The notes under the pieces: generated by a model
Databases searched by the model: none
What the model was told of the DNA's origin: nothing
The model's input: only the letters and a program-made list of their open reading frames with translations
Origin: Platanthera guangdongensis
Taxonomy: Eukaryota > Streptophyta > Magnoliopsida > Asparagales > Orchidaceae
DNA: 64,000 nt
Assembly (NCBI GenBank): GCA_039583875.1
Contig: CM077151.1
Coordinates: 107,278,609 to 107,342,608, forward strand
Direction: 5' to 3'
Part shown: positions 1 through 11,791 of the stretch, piece by piece
Layout: every line of letters starts with the position of its first letter
How positions within the stretch are numbered: position 1 is the first letter of the stretch
Position numbers and translations under genes: made by a program

Positions 1-392
1 CGAGCCACACCTTTAATGGTGTTAATGGCCATTGAAGAACCAGCCTCCCCTCTTCCCCATTTGCCATTTAAACACCATCAGGCGGCCAAGGGGAATATTT
101 TAGAGCGTTTACCTGGAGGAGACGAGCCATCCCACTGTGCCGTTGCAGAAGCCAAGCGCCGCCGCCGCCGTCGTCAATGGCATCCCGCCGCTCTTCTCGC
201 ATCCAGGCCGCCAGGAAGGTCCTCCCCCTCTCCTTAACTCATGATTAGATCATAGCAATCAATAGGTCCAAGGTTCGGGCTCAATTGAGCCCGATCCAAT
301 TCGACTTTTCATGGATTTTTCTGAAAAAAACTTCCCCTCTCGGGATCGCCGGAAAAGGGGTTTCCGGCGGCCAAGCCGCCGCCTGGGGATGG

Positions 393-416
393 CCACCACC
401 TCAACGGAGGTGGTGG
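393..416 (+). repeat. Conserved inverted repeat in the Tekay LTR
   Basis: A perfect 10-bp inverted repeat, CCACCACCTC and GAGGTGGTGG, around the loop AACG. It recurs at about 8012-8035 and in altered form in the other Tekay LTRs of both orientations, near 13855, 32960, 50670 and 57540. It lies in a GC-rich block inside an otherwise AT-rich LTR. Function unknown; it could be a DNA cruciform, a protein site or an RNA hairpin. Confidence 0.6.
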
Positions 417-2805
417 TGCCGGTGGCCGGCCGGGGAGGTGGCCGGGTCGCCGGTAGTGGCATTTGGAAATCGCTCCAGGCGGGACGAATCGCAGCCGTCG
501 GCTCAAGGAAGAAGATTACCGGATGCCGTTGATCCCTGCGCCAAGATTCGTGCTGCATCAGGGTTAAACTATAGGAAATTATTTCTAATTATTTCATTCT
601 GTCACACTTTTGTCATTTAATGTTTTAAATATCTAAAAATAGTTAGAGGCTCTGTATGAGGAAATGATCAACACATGATTTGTAGCCCTTTCTGTCTACT
701 TTATTTTAAAATTGGTTTGAACCAATTTAGGCTCCTGTTTTGACCAGGGCACCCATTTTGGTGGGACATACCCTTAGGGCTAGGCAGTCATTAAACTGAG
801 TGCCCACACTTCATACCTAGTCCAAATCAGTTGAAAGTTTGACAGGGAGTCTACCCTAGCTATACCTAGAGCTGGTCCAAAAATGGGAATTTTTGGAGAG
901 AATATTTCTATAGTTTTTATAAATATTTAATAATTATTAAATAAATTAAATAGGTGCCCTAAACACTTCCAAACCCTCCCAAATTTTGGTGAGTGGTCCC
1001 TGGGTTCATTTTAGGTATCTGTATAGAGTTTCACCTAATTTGGATATGTTTTGAATAGGTTTTGACCCAACCCTAACTATACCTTAATAAGGGCATTTTG
1101 GTCAAAAAGTGCATTTCTGATTTTCAGTGACCAAATCACCTCAACAGAGGCTGAAATTTGGGCCACTGACTTGTTATGGCACTTAGCACCTCCCCATGGA
1201 ATGTGGGGTAGAGTAGAGTTGATTTGCCCTAAGTCCCTAGGCCAAACCCTAAAGAGGGACCTTTTTGCCTTGTGAAGGGCATGAGTCCTAAACACCATGG
1301 ATGAACTCCAAATTTTGCAAGGAGGTTCCTAGGATATGTAAAACCCTCTGTTAGAAATATTAACAAATTTTGAAAAGGGTAGGGTCCCCAAAACCCTAAC
1401 CCTAGCTTAGGACCTAAAACTTGTAGTGTAGGTTTAGGTTAGCTAAACTTTTTGAATCTTAACCAAATTTGGGTAGTGAGGGGATTAGGATATTTTGAGC
1501 CTCTGATAATTTACTTGAGGAATTTTGATCAATATTTGTAGCACTTCATTTGTAACCAATAGTATTGCCCTAATTAATAATTTGGCTATTGTGGTCTCAC
1601 TGCCCATTGAAAGGGTATGAAACATTGGCAGAGTTAGTTTTAGGCTATACTAATCATGTATGAATTTTGATAGAATTTTTGGATATCTATTTAGGGCATC
1701 TACTTCACAAGTGCTTTATTTTGATTACATACTAAATAATTCTTGCAAGAGCCCATTACTTATTAAAAAATCATGAAACTTGCTGCATAGTGTTTCTAGC
1801 TTAATATTATCATGTGGGAATTTTTGTGGAAATATTTGATGGTTAATTAGTATACTTTGTTCATTAACCCATAAACTTGAAAGTTCATGAGAAAATCAAA
1901 TATAGCCTTATTCTTAAGTGATAAATTATGAAACTTTTTCTAGGGTATTTGTAGGCCATAACAATCATCCCTGAAGTTTCTCTGAATTTTTGGAGGCATT
2001 ATTACTGTAAAAGCTTTTAAATTGACTTTTTATGAGGCAACTTTGAAATTAAATTTAAGGGCCCAAACCTTGCTGGAAAATTTGAAGACTTAGGCCTTAG
2101 AGTTGATTATGCATTTTGTAATTACCATAAATTTGTTGAAACATCATCTTGTCTGAAATTGCTACTTCATGTTCAAACTTGGGCTTTTTGGATACTAGAA
2201 TAAATAAATAAATTATCAGACAAATTAGAAAAATTATGGATTTCTGGATTTATGCTTCAAATATCATTTTAGCCCTCTAGTAATTATCATAGGGGTATTG
2301 GATGAGTATTTCATGTACTTCCCTTTTTACGGCTCATATAGCTTAAGTGGTCTGCATATAGCAAAACTGCAGGAAATCATTTTGGATATGAATTAGAGCA
2401 CATGTGATGGGTCTTGATGGATTGCTGGAAGGATATGTAGAATGAGTGGCATCTATGGGAGATGAGTGAGTAGAGTGTGGTTTTTGTCTAGGGCTTAGAG
2501 GCGTTCGGGTCCGACGAAAGATCGTCCTACCCAAGGAGAGCTGGTGTCAAATCACCCTAGGATTAGCACATCGGAACATGAGAAAATAATGGGTAAGGGA
2601 ACCAACCAATAACAAAATAAGTACCTTGCGAAAGGGAACGCTGGGCGTAATCCCAACACAGTTCCTAGTGCCCCTTGAGAGCCCTTCACAGGGAATACCG
2701 GGGGCAGTCCTGGGTTAACGTAAACTATTTAACAAGCTAAAAAGAGTAACTTAGTAATTAGGGTTGCACATTTCACAGACACTGATGACACGGGATGTTA
2801 GCTGG

Positions 2806-2902
2806 GAGCTTCGGCTCGGATGGTTAAAAGGCGGACTTTGGGTCCGGGGAGCTTCGGCTCGATTGTTTGAGACGGACGCGTTGGTCCGGGGAGCTTCGGC
2901 TC
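2806..2902 (+). repeat. Tandem hairpin block with C(TTCG)G loops in the Tekay LTR
   Basis: Three copies of GAGCTTCGGCTC (2806-2817, 2849-2860, 2891-2902) each form a 4-bp stem closed by the loop TTCG on a C-G pair, the very stable UUCG tetraloop if transcribed. Between them are two more inverted pairs, CGGAC at 2832-2836 with GTCCG at 2842-2846, and CGGAC at 2873-2877 with GTCCG at 2884-2888. The block repeats in the other LTR from 10425 and, in minus orientation, near 30480-30580 and 46310-46410. Whether it lies within the transcribed part is not known. Confidence 0.7.
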
Positions 2903-3705
2903 GGTTCTTGATTACGCTAATTTGCATGTGCATAACAGGAAAGAAAATTAAGGTGGTGGGTTTTAGGTATTGGAGGGTCGATGCACCGACGCCAATACGT
3001 TGACTCGGTAAGTGTGGTTAGCACTTCGCCAACAGAAGTCCGGTGCGCCAGCCGACAAGAGTATGCCGGAGTCCGCTTCATGCACCAAGCGTTGAGGCGT
3101 ACGATAGGTCTGACCGGTAGTGCTTTACTTGTTTAGAGGTGGGCGAGGCCCAACCCACCGCTTCCGTCTGCCACTACGGAGGTATCCTGGGAGGTTACGG
3201 CTCCAGAAAGGGGGAACTAAAGGTCTGTGTGCACAGAGTCGGGTGTTTGTGTTGCACTTGCATGTCCATCATACCCACTTGCATGTCATAGCATAATCGT
3301 TACTTTTAACCTTGACACCTAAAGTATAAGTGGAATGGGACGCTTATGCTTTAGGACCTGCAAAACGACCCCTTAGTCTATAAGCTTGTGTGAGCAAATT
3401 TATAAATTAAGGTTAATTTTGATATATATAGTTACTGCTGTTTGATCACCGACACCCCAACGTATAAATTGGTATGGGACTTTTTATACGATGGGAGCCT
3501 TGCAGAAGACCCCTTGGCTTATGTGTTTTCACATAAGTGAAGGTTACTTTTCATATTTCAGCTTATGTCTATACATGATATAGAATTGCTAGTATAGGTC
3601 CGCTGTCATCTGCTTTTGATTTTTCTCCACCTTCAAGTCCTCCCTTTTCTTCCTCTCCGCTCGGTGCCTAGGAGTCGTGGGGGAAGGGGCGGGGGATGAT
3701 AGGAC

Positions 3706-3736
3706 TTAGTCTTTTAGACTAACGGTTTTCGAACCG
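3706..3736 (+). repeat. Two abutting hairpins near the 3' end of the Tekay LTR
   Basis: TTAGTCT-TTT-AGACTAA (3706-3722) is followed without a gap by CGGTT-TTCG-AACCG (3723-3736). Both are perfect inverted repeats. The first is kept at about 11325-11341, where the second has lost pairing by a C to T change in the loop region. The minus-strand LTR at 45042 keeps both, near 45480-45510. Position and stability suggest an RNA structure in R or U5, such as a packaging, dimer or 3'-processing signal; this is inference. Confidence 0.55.
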
Positions 3737-4177
3737 CATCATTTAGGGGATCGTGGAGACCAGCATGGAGGAGCAGCCCCAGAGACCGGTGCGCTTGGAG
3801 GTGGGGCAGTCTAGCTCCGGAGTTCACACAGCCGGGATAGTGAGTCTCGACCTTGAGTATTGTTTTCTGCTTCCGCCTGAGTGATTTTGTAGTGAGGATA
3901 TGTTGTACCGGGCTTAAGCCCGTATTTTGCTACTCTGATGTATTATTCTGTGGACACTCCCTTTGTGGAGTTATATTTTCTATGACATGTGATTCTCTGT
4001 GGACTGCAATTTGCATTTACATCTTTATACTACTTTTCTGCGATCGAATTCGGCCGGCAGAATCGGCGCCTTGTGGTGATGACCCTTCAGGGCGTGAAGG
4101 AGTCATCGCAAAACGGCGGTTCTGGGCCTAAGATCCCGGTGTTGTAAAAGAAAAAAAGGGGGGGGGGGTCTTACAAG

Positions 4178-4189
4178 TGTTATCAGAGG
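4178..4189 (+). other. Primer-binding site of Tekay element 1 (degraded)
   Basis: TGTTATCAGAGG, two bases after the LTR end, matches the plant tRNA-iMet primer site TGGTATCAGAGC except at positions 3 and 12. The intact form, TGGTATCAGAGG, is present in the related element at 45028-45039 on the minus strand. Confidence 0.8.
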
Positions 4190-5130
4190 GGACAAACTAA
4201 GCAGTTTCCTCAAAGCAGACCTCGATCGAAAAGTAGCAGTCCACAACCCTGGGTCACCCCCTCACGAGTTTAGTTTGGGGACAAACTAAGCAGCGGAAGC
4301 AGTGGTGTGCCCATAAGGGAAATCACATTTAAAAGTCCACTTTATCTTGTCCATTCTTTCCATTTGTACGTTATCTAACCATTGAAATCCTTCTTTGTAG
4401 CCTGCGGCAAACCCTGCCCCTAGCAGGGAGCACTTTAGGCTGCGAAGATCTCATCTTATAATTCTTTAGTCAATGAGTTAGACTCAACCTACTAGGAGAC
4501 ATGACTAACCATGATAACTTATAGTATGCCCTAGTTTGAAATATACTTTGGGTATGAACTTGGTTAAGCTAAGGAGATACCTAGAGAGAATAAAGGAGGA
4601 GTATAACACGAGAATGGCTACCTAAGCCATAAACTCAGGTAGCTCTACGGTCCCTATCAAGGATTACTCAAATCGGAAGGACTGCTTTAAGGAGAATTGA
4701 GACCAATAATCCATTAGCAGAATGGTAGAAGACACATAGTCTCAACCCTCATGCCTGTAACAAGATTACCTGGAGACCACCATCACGACAAACACCGAAG
4801 GTCGGATAGGAATTCAAGTTCGGAAGAGACCCAGTTGGGATTGGGAACATTTTGACCCGGATAAGGTTGTCGTAAATATGACTCAGAGGGTTTAAAATAT
4901 GGAGTATATCAACAGATTCAGGTTGGAACCCCAAGTCAAAGATTGATGCCCTAGGGATTGTGCACCCAGCTAGGACGCATATAACATGGTAATATCAAAG
5001 ATACTCAGCCCAAGGCAGGTAGAGGCTTATCTTTTGTTTATTGGGGGCGTGTCTTTTGTTTATTGGGCAAATTAGTTACTGACTTGGGTTCCCTTAGATC
5101 TCATCTAGGAAAGTTTGCGTCGTAAATATA
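4190..5130 (+). other. Non-coding interior replacing gag-pol in Tekay element 1
   Basis: The first 150 bp resemble the leader of the full-length Tekay element (reverse complement of about 44880-45027). From about 4360 the sequence has no counterpart in that element and no credible reading frame. The reverse complement of 60230-60819, part of an older element, matches about 4560-5100 clearly. Two copies of different age sharing it suggests an established non-autonomous subfamily rather than a private deletion. The end, about 5025-5100, resembles the sequence downstream of the integrase remnant at 6465-6590, so the remnant is flanked by imperfect direct repeats. Origin of the segment unknown. 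Confidence 0.6.
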
Positions 5131-6418
5131 ATGAAATGGACGTAAACCATACTCGGTGCACCCGGGCATCACGAAGATGACTGCGGATTTGAAGAAGACT
5201 ATGTACTGGCCTGGCATGAAGAAGGATATCACTCGGTTTGTGACCCACTGCGAAGCTTGCCAGTTAGTGAAGGCAGAGTGCAAAAACCCCGCGGGTTTGT
5301 TGCAACCACTCCCGGTACCAGAGTGGAAGTTCGAAGACATCACGATGGACTTTATTCACGGACTTCCCCGATCACGAACAGGAAATGACTCGATTTGGGT
5401 CATCGTCGATCGGTTGACAAAAGTAGCCAGGTTCATTGCGATCAGGAAGGACGACGCTGTGGGAGTATTAGTACGGAGATTTGTGGAGCAGTTCGTTCGA
5501 TATCATGGGGTGCCCAAGACGATCGTGTCGGATCGGGATGGCCGGTTCACTTCCAGGGAGTGGAGATCCGTGCAAGCTTACTTAGGCACGTGATTGACCT
5601 TCAGCACTGCATTCCATCCCCAGACGGACGGGCAGACAGAATGCACCAACCGAGCGCTGGAAGATCTTTTGAGGCTATGCATTTTGGACCGCGGGGAACC
5701 GTGGGAGAAACTCTTACCCCTGGTCGAGTTCTCCTATAACAACAGCCACCAGTCCAGCATCAGGATGGCGCCTTACGAAGCCTTATACGGGAGGAGGTGC
5801 CGGACCCCGCTTTCTTGGGTTCAGAACGAAGATCCGAAGGTGTTGGGATCAGAGTTTGTTGAAGACACCGAGGCACAGGTGAGGCTGATCAGAGACAGGA
5901 TGCTAGAGGCGCAGAGCAGACAGGCTAAGTATTATGACGCCCGGCATCGGCAGGTGGAGTTCTAGGTGGGAGACCGGGTGTTTCTAAAGATCCGACCCAT
6001 GCATGGAGTCTCGCGGGTGCGTGGTCGGAGGAAGAAGCTCAGCCCTAGGTACATGGGCCCTTACAGGATCCTGGAGCGGATCAGACCCCTAGCCTACCGG
6101 CTGAAGTTGCCCCCAGAGCTGGAAGCGCTGCACGACGTCTTCCATATTTCTTCGCTGAGGAGGGCTCTGCTACGCCCGGAGCAGCAGATTTTGACCACCG
6201 AAGGGTCGGTAGCTTCAGACCGGTCAGTTCATTTGGAGCCGGTTAGGATCGACGACCGAGGAGTACGAGTCCTGCGTCGCAAGAAGGTCCCATTAGTCAA
6301 GGTCCTGTGGAGGAACCACGGCCAGGAGGAGCATACCTGGGAGCCGCAGGACCTGATGCGACAAAGATACCCAGAGCTATTCAGTCAGGTATACCTCTCA
6401 GACCCCTCAAGATGTTAA
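5131..6418 (+). pseudogene. Integrase-chromodomain remnant of Tekay pol
   Basis: Encodes the C-terminal part of a chromovirus polyprotein. It joins element DNA to the chromosome, and the chromodomain is thought to guide integration to heterochromatin. Visible are the second half of the zinc finger (THCEAC), the catalytic core aspartates in MDFIHGLP and SDRDGRF, FHPQTDGQTE before the catalytic glutamate helix, the GPYRI region, and a C-terminal chromodomain (VKVLWRNHGQEEHTWEP, then YPELF). The frame is broken by TGA at 5591-5593 and TAG at 5963-5965. The copy at 34880-36319 has CGA and CAG at these places, so both stops are C-to-T changes. The frame stays aligned across both. Everything upstream of the zinc finger is missing, so this is not a functional gene. 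Confidence 0.92.
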
Positions 6419-6680
6419 TTTATTCTCCTGCTTAAATTTACTAAGGGCTGCTCTAGGCAGATAGATGCTTATCTTTTGTTTATTGGGGGCTTATCCTTGT
6501 TTATTGGGATCTTGGTTTGCCGATTGGGCGAAATGGTCATAGATCTAGGTTTCCCTTAAAACCTAATTTAGCAAACAAGGCGTCATGATGGGATGTTACA
6601 AGGTTCTTTTCTTCGGTAGTAAGTCCCGTAGGCTCAACCTTGATTTCGGGGACGAAATCTTTGTTTTGTTTATTGGGATT
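6419..6680 (+). other. 3' untranslated tail and U-box-like repeats before the 3' LTR
   Basis: No coding content. It carries repeats of a T-rich motif ending in G's, CTTTTGTTTATTGGGGG, at 6473-6489, near 6494 and, as TTTTGTTTATTGGGATT, immediately before the 3' LTR. The segment TTTCGGGGACGAAAT (6647-6661) is typical of this position in plant chromoviruses. A classic long purine tract is not evident. The T-rich/G motif is the likely second-strand priming region, by position. Confidence 0.5.
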
Positions 6681-9600
6681 TGTAACATCCCATTTCCAAC
6701 TAGACCCCTAGGAGTGGTTTTGTCCATGACTAGGTCATGACAAACCTTAGGAAGCCAGAAATGGGCCAAGAGATAGGGGACAAAATGTGGAAAATCATCA
6801 TGGTCTGCAAATAGTAGAACTCTGAACAATGGTTTAGGATGACCATGGGCTACACCTTAACCCCAAGACCCTACCACAACACCCCTAATATCTTGGGAGG
6901 CCCATTAGAGCCAAAAGGACCCATTAAGGTCAACCCAAGAGGCTCAGTTGACCAAGGTCAACCCTAGCCCTAAATGGGTCAAACTAGCCTACTTAGGGTC
7001 AATTGACCTACTCCTAGCCTAGAGGACCCCACCTATGCCCTCCTAGCCCTAAAGTGAGGTCAATGGGTCACTAAGGACACATTGGGGTCAGCCCTAGAGG
7101 CCAGTTTGACCCAAGTCAACTCAAGCGCCTAATCTGGTCAAAGTACCCTTACTAAGGGTATGTGACCTCCAAAGTGCAGGGTAACCCTACATAACCATAC
7201 CTAGACCCTAGGGGAAGCCAATGGGTCACCCAGGACCCATAGGGGTCAACCCAGATGGTCAAATTGGCACAGGTCAACCCTCATTTAGGTCAAGTCAAAC
7301 CTAGCCCAAAAGGGCTAACCCAAGCCCAAGCCACTTCTTCCTTAGGCTAACCCCATTCCCATGACCATCATAACCAAGTGGGCTGCATTTAGCTTGTGAG
7401 GTTGACTAGTCAACCAGAGGTGACTAGGAGAGAGAAAGGAGCCCCCCCCCATGATAATGGAGGAGAGAGAAATTGAGGAAGAGGAAGGGGAGAGTGGAAG
7501 GCCGGCCAAGGGAGGCTAACAACCACCATTTATGGCTGCAATCAACTCCTCTAGGGGAGAGGAGTTGATTCCAGCCATTTCTCGGCCACCAAGGGATGGA
7601 TTCAGCCCCCCTCCACTCTACCCGAGCCACACCTTTAATGGTGTTAATGGCCATTGAAGAACCAGCCTCCCCTCTTCCCCATTTGCCATTTAAACACCAT
7701 CAGGGGGCCAAGGGGAATATTTTAGAGCGTTTACCTGGAGGAGACGAGCCATCCCACTGTGCCGTTGCAGAAGCCGAGCGCCGCCGCCGTCGTCAATGGC
7801 ATCCCGCCGCTCTTCTCGCATCCAGGCCGCCAGGAAGGTCCTCCCCCTCTCCTTAACTCATGATTAGATCATAACAATCAATAGGTCCAAGGTTCGGGCT
7901 CAATTGAGCCCGATCCAATTCGGCTTTTCATGGATTTTTCTGAAAAAAACTTCACCTCTCGGGATCGCCGGAAAAGGGGTTTCCGGCGGCCAAGCCGCCG
8001 CCTGGGGATGGCCACCACCTCAACGGAGGTGGTGGTGCCGGTGGCCGGCCGGGGAGGTGGCCGGGTCGCCGGCAGTGGCGTTTGGAAATCGCTCCAGGCG
8101 GGATGAATCGCAGCCGTCGGCTCAAGGAAGAAGATTACCGGATGCCGTTGATCCCTGCGCCAAGATTCGTGCTGCATCAGGGTTAAACTATAGGAAATTA
8201 TTTCTAATTATTTCATTCTGTCACACTTTTGTCATTTAATGTTTTAAATATCTAAAAATAGTTAGAGGCTCTGTATGAGGAAATGATCAACACATGATTT
8301 GTAGCCCTTTCTGTCTACTTTATTTTAAAATTGGTTTGAACAAATTTAGGCTCCTGGTTTGACCAGGGCACCCATTTTGGTGGGACATACCCTTAGGGCT
8401 AGGCAGTCATTAAACTGAGTGCCCACACTTCATCCCTAGTCCAAATCAGTTGAAAGTTTGACAGGGAGTCTACCCTAGCTATACCTAGAGCTGGTCCAAA
8501 AATGGGAATTTTTGGAGAGAATATTTCTATAGTTTTTATAAATATTTAATAATTATTAAATAAATTAAATAGGTGCCCTAAACACTTCCAAACCCTCCCA
8601 AATTTTGGTGTGTGGTCCCTGGGTTCATTTTAGGTATCTGTATAGAGTTTCACCTAATTTGGATATGTTTTGAATAGGTTTTGACCCAATCCAAACTATA
8701 CCTTAATGAGGGCATTTTGGTCAAAAAGTGCATTTCTGATTTTCAGTGACCAAATCACCTCAACAGAGGCTGAAATTTGGGCCACTGACTTGTTATGGCA
8801 CTTAGCACCTCCCCATGGAATGTGGGGTAGAGTAGAGTTGATTTGCCCTAAGTCCCTAGGCCAAACCCTAAAGAGGGACCTTTTTGCCTTGTGAAGGGCA
8901 TGAGTCCTAAACACCATGGATGAACTCCAAATTTTGCAAGGAGGTTCCTAGGATATGTAAAACCCTCTGTTAGAAATATTAACAAATTTTGAAAAGGGTA
9001 GGGTCCCCAAAACCCTAACCCTAGCTTAGGACCTAAAACTTGTAGTGTAGGTTTAGGTTAGCTAAACTTTTTGAATCTTAACCAAATTTGGGTAGTGAGG
9101 GGATTAGGATATTTTGAGCCTCTGATAATTTACTTGAGGAATTTTGATCAATATTTGTAGCACTTCATTTGTAACCAATAGTATTGCCCTAATTAATAAT
9201 TTGGCTATTGTGGTCTCACTGCCCATTGAAAGGGTATGAAACATTGGCAGAGTTAGTTTTAGGCTATACTAATCATGTATGAATTTTGATAGAATTTTTG
9301 GATATCTATTTAGGGCATCTACTTCACAAGTGCTTTATTTTGATTACATACTAAATAATTCTTGCAAGAGCCCATTACTTATTGAAAAATCATGAAACTT
9401 GCTGCATAGTGTTTTTAGCTCAATATTATCATGTGGGAATTTTTGTGGAAATATTTGATGGTTAATTAGTATACTTTGTTCATTAACCCATAAACTTGAA
9501 AGTTCATGAGAAAATCAAATATAGCCTTATTCTTAAGTGATAAATTATGAAACTTTTTCTAGGGTATTTGTAGGCCATTACAATCATCCCTGAAGTTTCT

Positions 9601-11791
9601 ATGAATTTTTGGAGGCATTATTACTGTAAAAGCTTTTAAATTGACTTTTTATGAGGCAACTTTGAAATTAAATTTAAGGGCCCAAACCTTGCTGGAAAAT
9701 TTGAAGACTTAGGCCTTAGAGTTGATTATGCATTTTGTAATTACCATAAATTTGTTGAAACATCATCTTGTCTGAAATTGCTACTTCATGTTCAAACTTG
9801 GGCTTTTTGGATACTAGAATAAATAAATAAATTATCAGACAAATTAGAAAAATTATGGATTTCTGGATTTATGCTTCAAATATCATTTTAGCCCTCTAGT
9901 AATTATCATAGGGGTATTGGATGAGTATTTCATGTACTTCCCTTTTTACGGCTCATATAGCTTAAGTGGTCTGCATATAACAAAACTGCAGGAAATCATT
10001 TTGGATATGAATTAGAGCACATGTGATGGGTCTTGATGGATTGCTGGAAGGATATGTAGAATGGGTGGCATCTATGGGAGATGAGTGAGTAGAGTGTGGT
10101 TTTTGTCTAGGGCTTAGAGGCGTTCGGGTCCGACGAAAGATCGTCCTACCCAAGGAGAGCTGGAGTCAAATCACCCTAGGATTAGCACATCGGAACATGA
10201 GAAAATAATGGGTAAGGGAACCAACCAATAACAAAATAAGTACCTTGCGAAAGGGAACGCTGGGCGTAATCCCAACACAGTTCCTAGTGCCCCTTGAGAG
10301 CCCTTCACAGGGAATACCGGGGGCAGTCCTGGGTTAACGTAAACTATTTAACAAGCTGAAAAGAGTAACTTAGTAATTAGGGTTGCACATTTCACAGACA
10401 CTGATGGCACGGGATGTTAGCTGGGAGCTTCGGCTCGGATGGTTAAAAGGCGGACTTTGGGTCCGGGGAGCTTCGGCTCGATTGTTTGAGACGGACGCGT
10501 TGGTCCTGGGAGCTTCGGCTCGGTTCTTGGTTACGCTATTTTGCATGTGCATAACAGGAAAGAAAATTAAGGTGGTGGGTTTTCGGTATTGGAGGGTCGA
10601 TGCACCGACGCCAATACGTTGACTCGGCAAGTGTGGTTAGCACTTCGCCAACAGAAGTCCGGTGCGCCAGCCGGCAAGAGTACGCAGGAGTCCGCTTCGT
10701 GCACCAAGCGTTGAGGCGTACGATAGGTCTGACCGGTAGTGCTTTACTGGTTTAGAGGTGGGCGAGGCCCAACCCATCGCTTCCGTCTGCCACTACGGAG
10801 GTATCCTGGGAGGTTACGGCTCCAGAAAGGGGGAACTAAAGGTCTGTGTGCACAGAGTCGGGTGTTTGTGTTGCACTTGCATGTCCATCACACCCACTTG
10901 CATGTCATAGCATAATCGTTACCTTTAACCTTGACACCTAAAGTATAAGTGGAATGAGACGCTTATGCTTTAGGACCTGCAAAACGACCCCTTAGTCTAT
11001 AAGCTTGTGTGGGCAAATTTATAAAGTAAGGTTAATTTTGATATATATAGTTACTGCTGTTTGATCACCGACACCCCAACGTATAAATTGGTATGAGACT
11101 TTTTATACGATGGGAGACTTGCAGAAGACCCCTTGTCTTATGTGTTTTCACATAAGTGAAGGTTACTTTTCATATTTCAGCTTATGTCTATACATGATAT
11201 AGAATTGCTAGTATAGGTCCGCTGTCATCTGCTTTTGATTTTTCTCCACCTTCAAGTCCTCCCTTTTCTTCCTCTCCGCTCGGTGCCTAGGAGCCGTGGG
11301 GGAAGGGGCGGGGGATGATAAGACTTAGTCTTTTAGACTAACGGTTTTTGAACCGCATCATTTAGGGGATCGTGGAGACCAGCATGGAGGAGCAGCCCCA
11401 GAGACCGGTACGCTTGGAGGTGGGGCAGTCTAGCTCCGGAGTTCACACAGCCGGGACAGTGAGTCTCGACCTTGAGTAGTTTTTTCTGCTTCCGCTTGAG
11501 TGATTTTGTAGTGAGGATATTTTGTACCGGGCTTAAGCCCGTATTTTGCTACTCTGATGTATTATTCTGTGGACACTCCCTTCGTGGAGTTATATTTTCT
11601 ATGACACGTGATTCTCTGTGGACTGCAATTTGCATTTACATCTTTATGCTACTTTTCTGCGATCGAATTCGGCCGGCAGAATCGGCGCCTTGTGGTGATG
11701 ACCCTTCAGGGCGTGAAGGAGTCACCGCAAAACGGCGGTTCTGGGCCTAAGACCCCGGTGTTGTAAAAGAAAAAAAAAAGGGGGTCTTACA
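6681..11791 (+). repeat. 3' LTR of Tekay-like element 1 (5.1 kb, complete)
   Basis: Starts TGTAACATCC and ends TCTTACA with TG...CA termini. The 5' kilobase (about 6840-7330) is dense in TTGAC/GTCAA motifs; then come a GC-rich block with the CCACCACCTC inverted repeat, a long AT-rich part, the TTCG-loop hairpins (10425-10521) and the terminal A/G tract. LTRs of 4-5 kb are usual for the Tekay/Del clade. No reading frame in it has homology that I recognise; the short frames occur on both strands. Confidence 0.92.

Larger units (their letters stand above)
1..4175 (+). repeat. 5' LTR of Tekay-like element 1 (partial)
   Basis: Corresponds to the last 4.17 kb of the 5.1 kb LTR at 6681-11791, with only scattered substitutions and small indels, so insertion was fairly recent. 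It ends in a poly-G stretch followed by TCTTACA, and the primer-binding site starts three bases later. The stretch holds no gene: short reading frames at 16-620 occur on both strands and come from GC-rich repeat sequence. Recognisable structure includes a GC-rich block at about 350-460, a long AT-rich stretch at about 560-2350, hairpin repeats at 2806-2902 and abutting hairpins at 3706-3736. Confidence 0.9.
1..11791 (+). mobile_element. Tekay-like chromovirus element 1 (left end outside window), internally deleted
   Basis: A Ty3/Gypsy chromovirus on the plus strand. Positions 1-4175 repeat at about 7620-11791 with near identity, so these are the two LTRs. Between them lie a primer-binding site, about 0.9 kb of non-coding interior, an integrase-chromodomain remnant and a short 3' tail. 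Gag, protease, reverse transcriptase and RNase H are absent, so the copy cannot have moved with its own proteins and would need a full-length relative such as the element at 29207-52347. The complete 3' LTR begins TGTAAC and ends TTACA. The sequence to its right is an older Tekay LTR in the opposite orientation, showing a nested insertion. The 5 bp after the element is CTAGG; the matching left target duplication cannot be seen. Confidence 0.9.

Noticed and set aside
16..620. Arginine/proline-rich reading frames on both strands, repeated at 7596-8239
   Set aside because: They fall in the GC-rich part of the Tekay LTR, overlap on opposite strands and differ in length between the two LTRs.
1388..1406. 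Telomere-like CCCTAA units, also near 9007 and 32000
   Set aside because: Only one to two imperfect units each, inside LTRs repeated across the window; not a telomeric tract.
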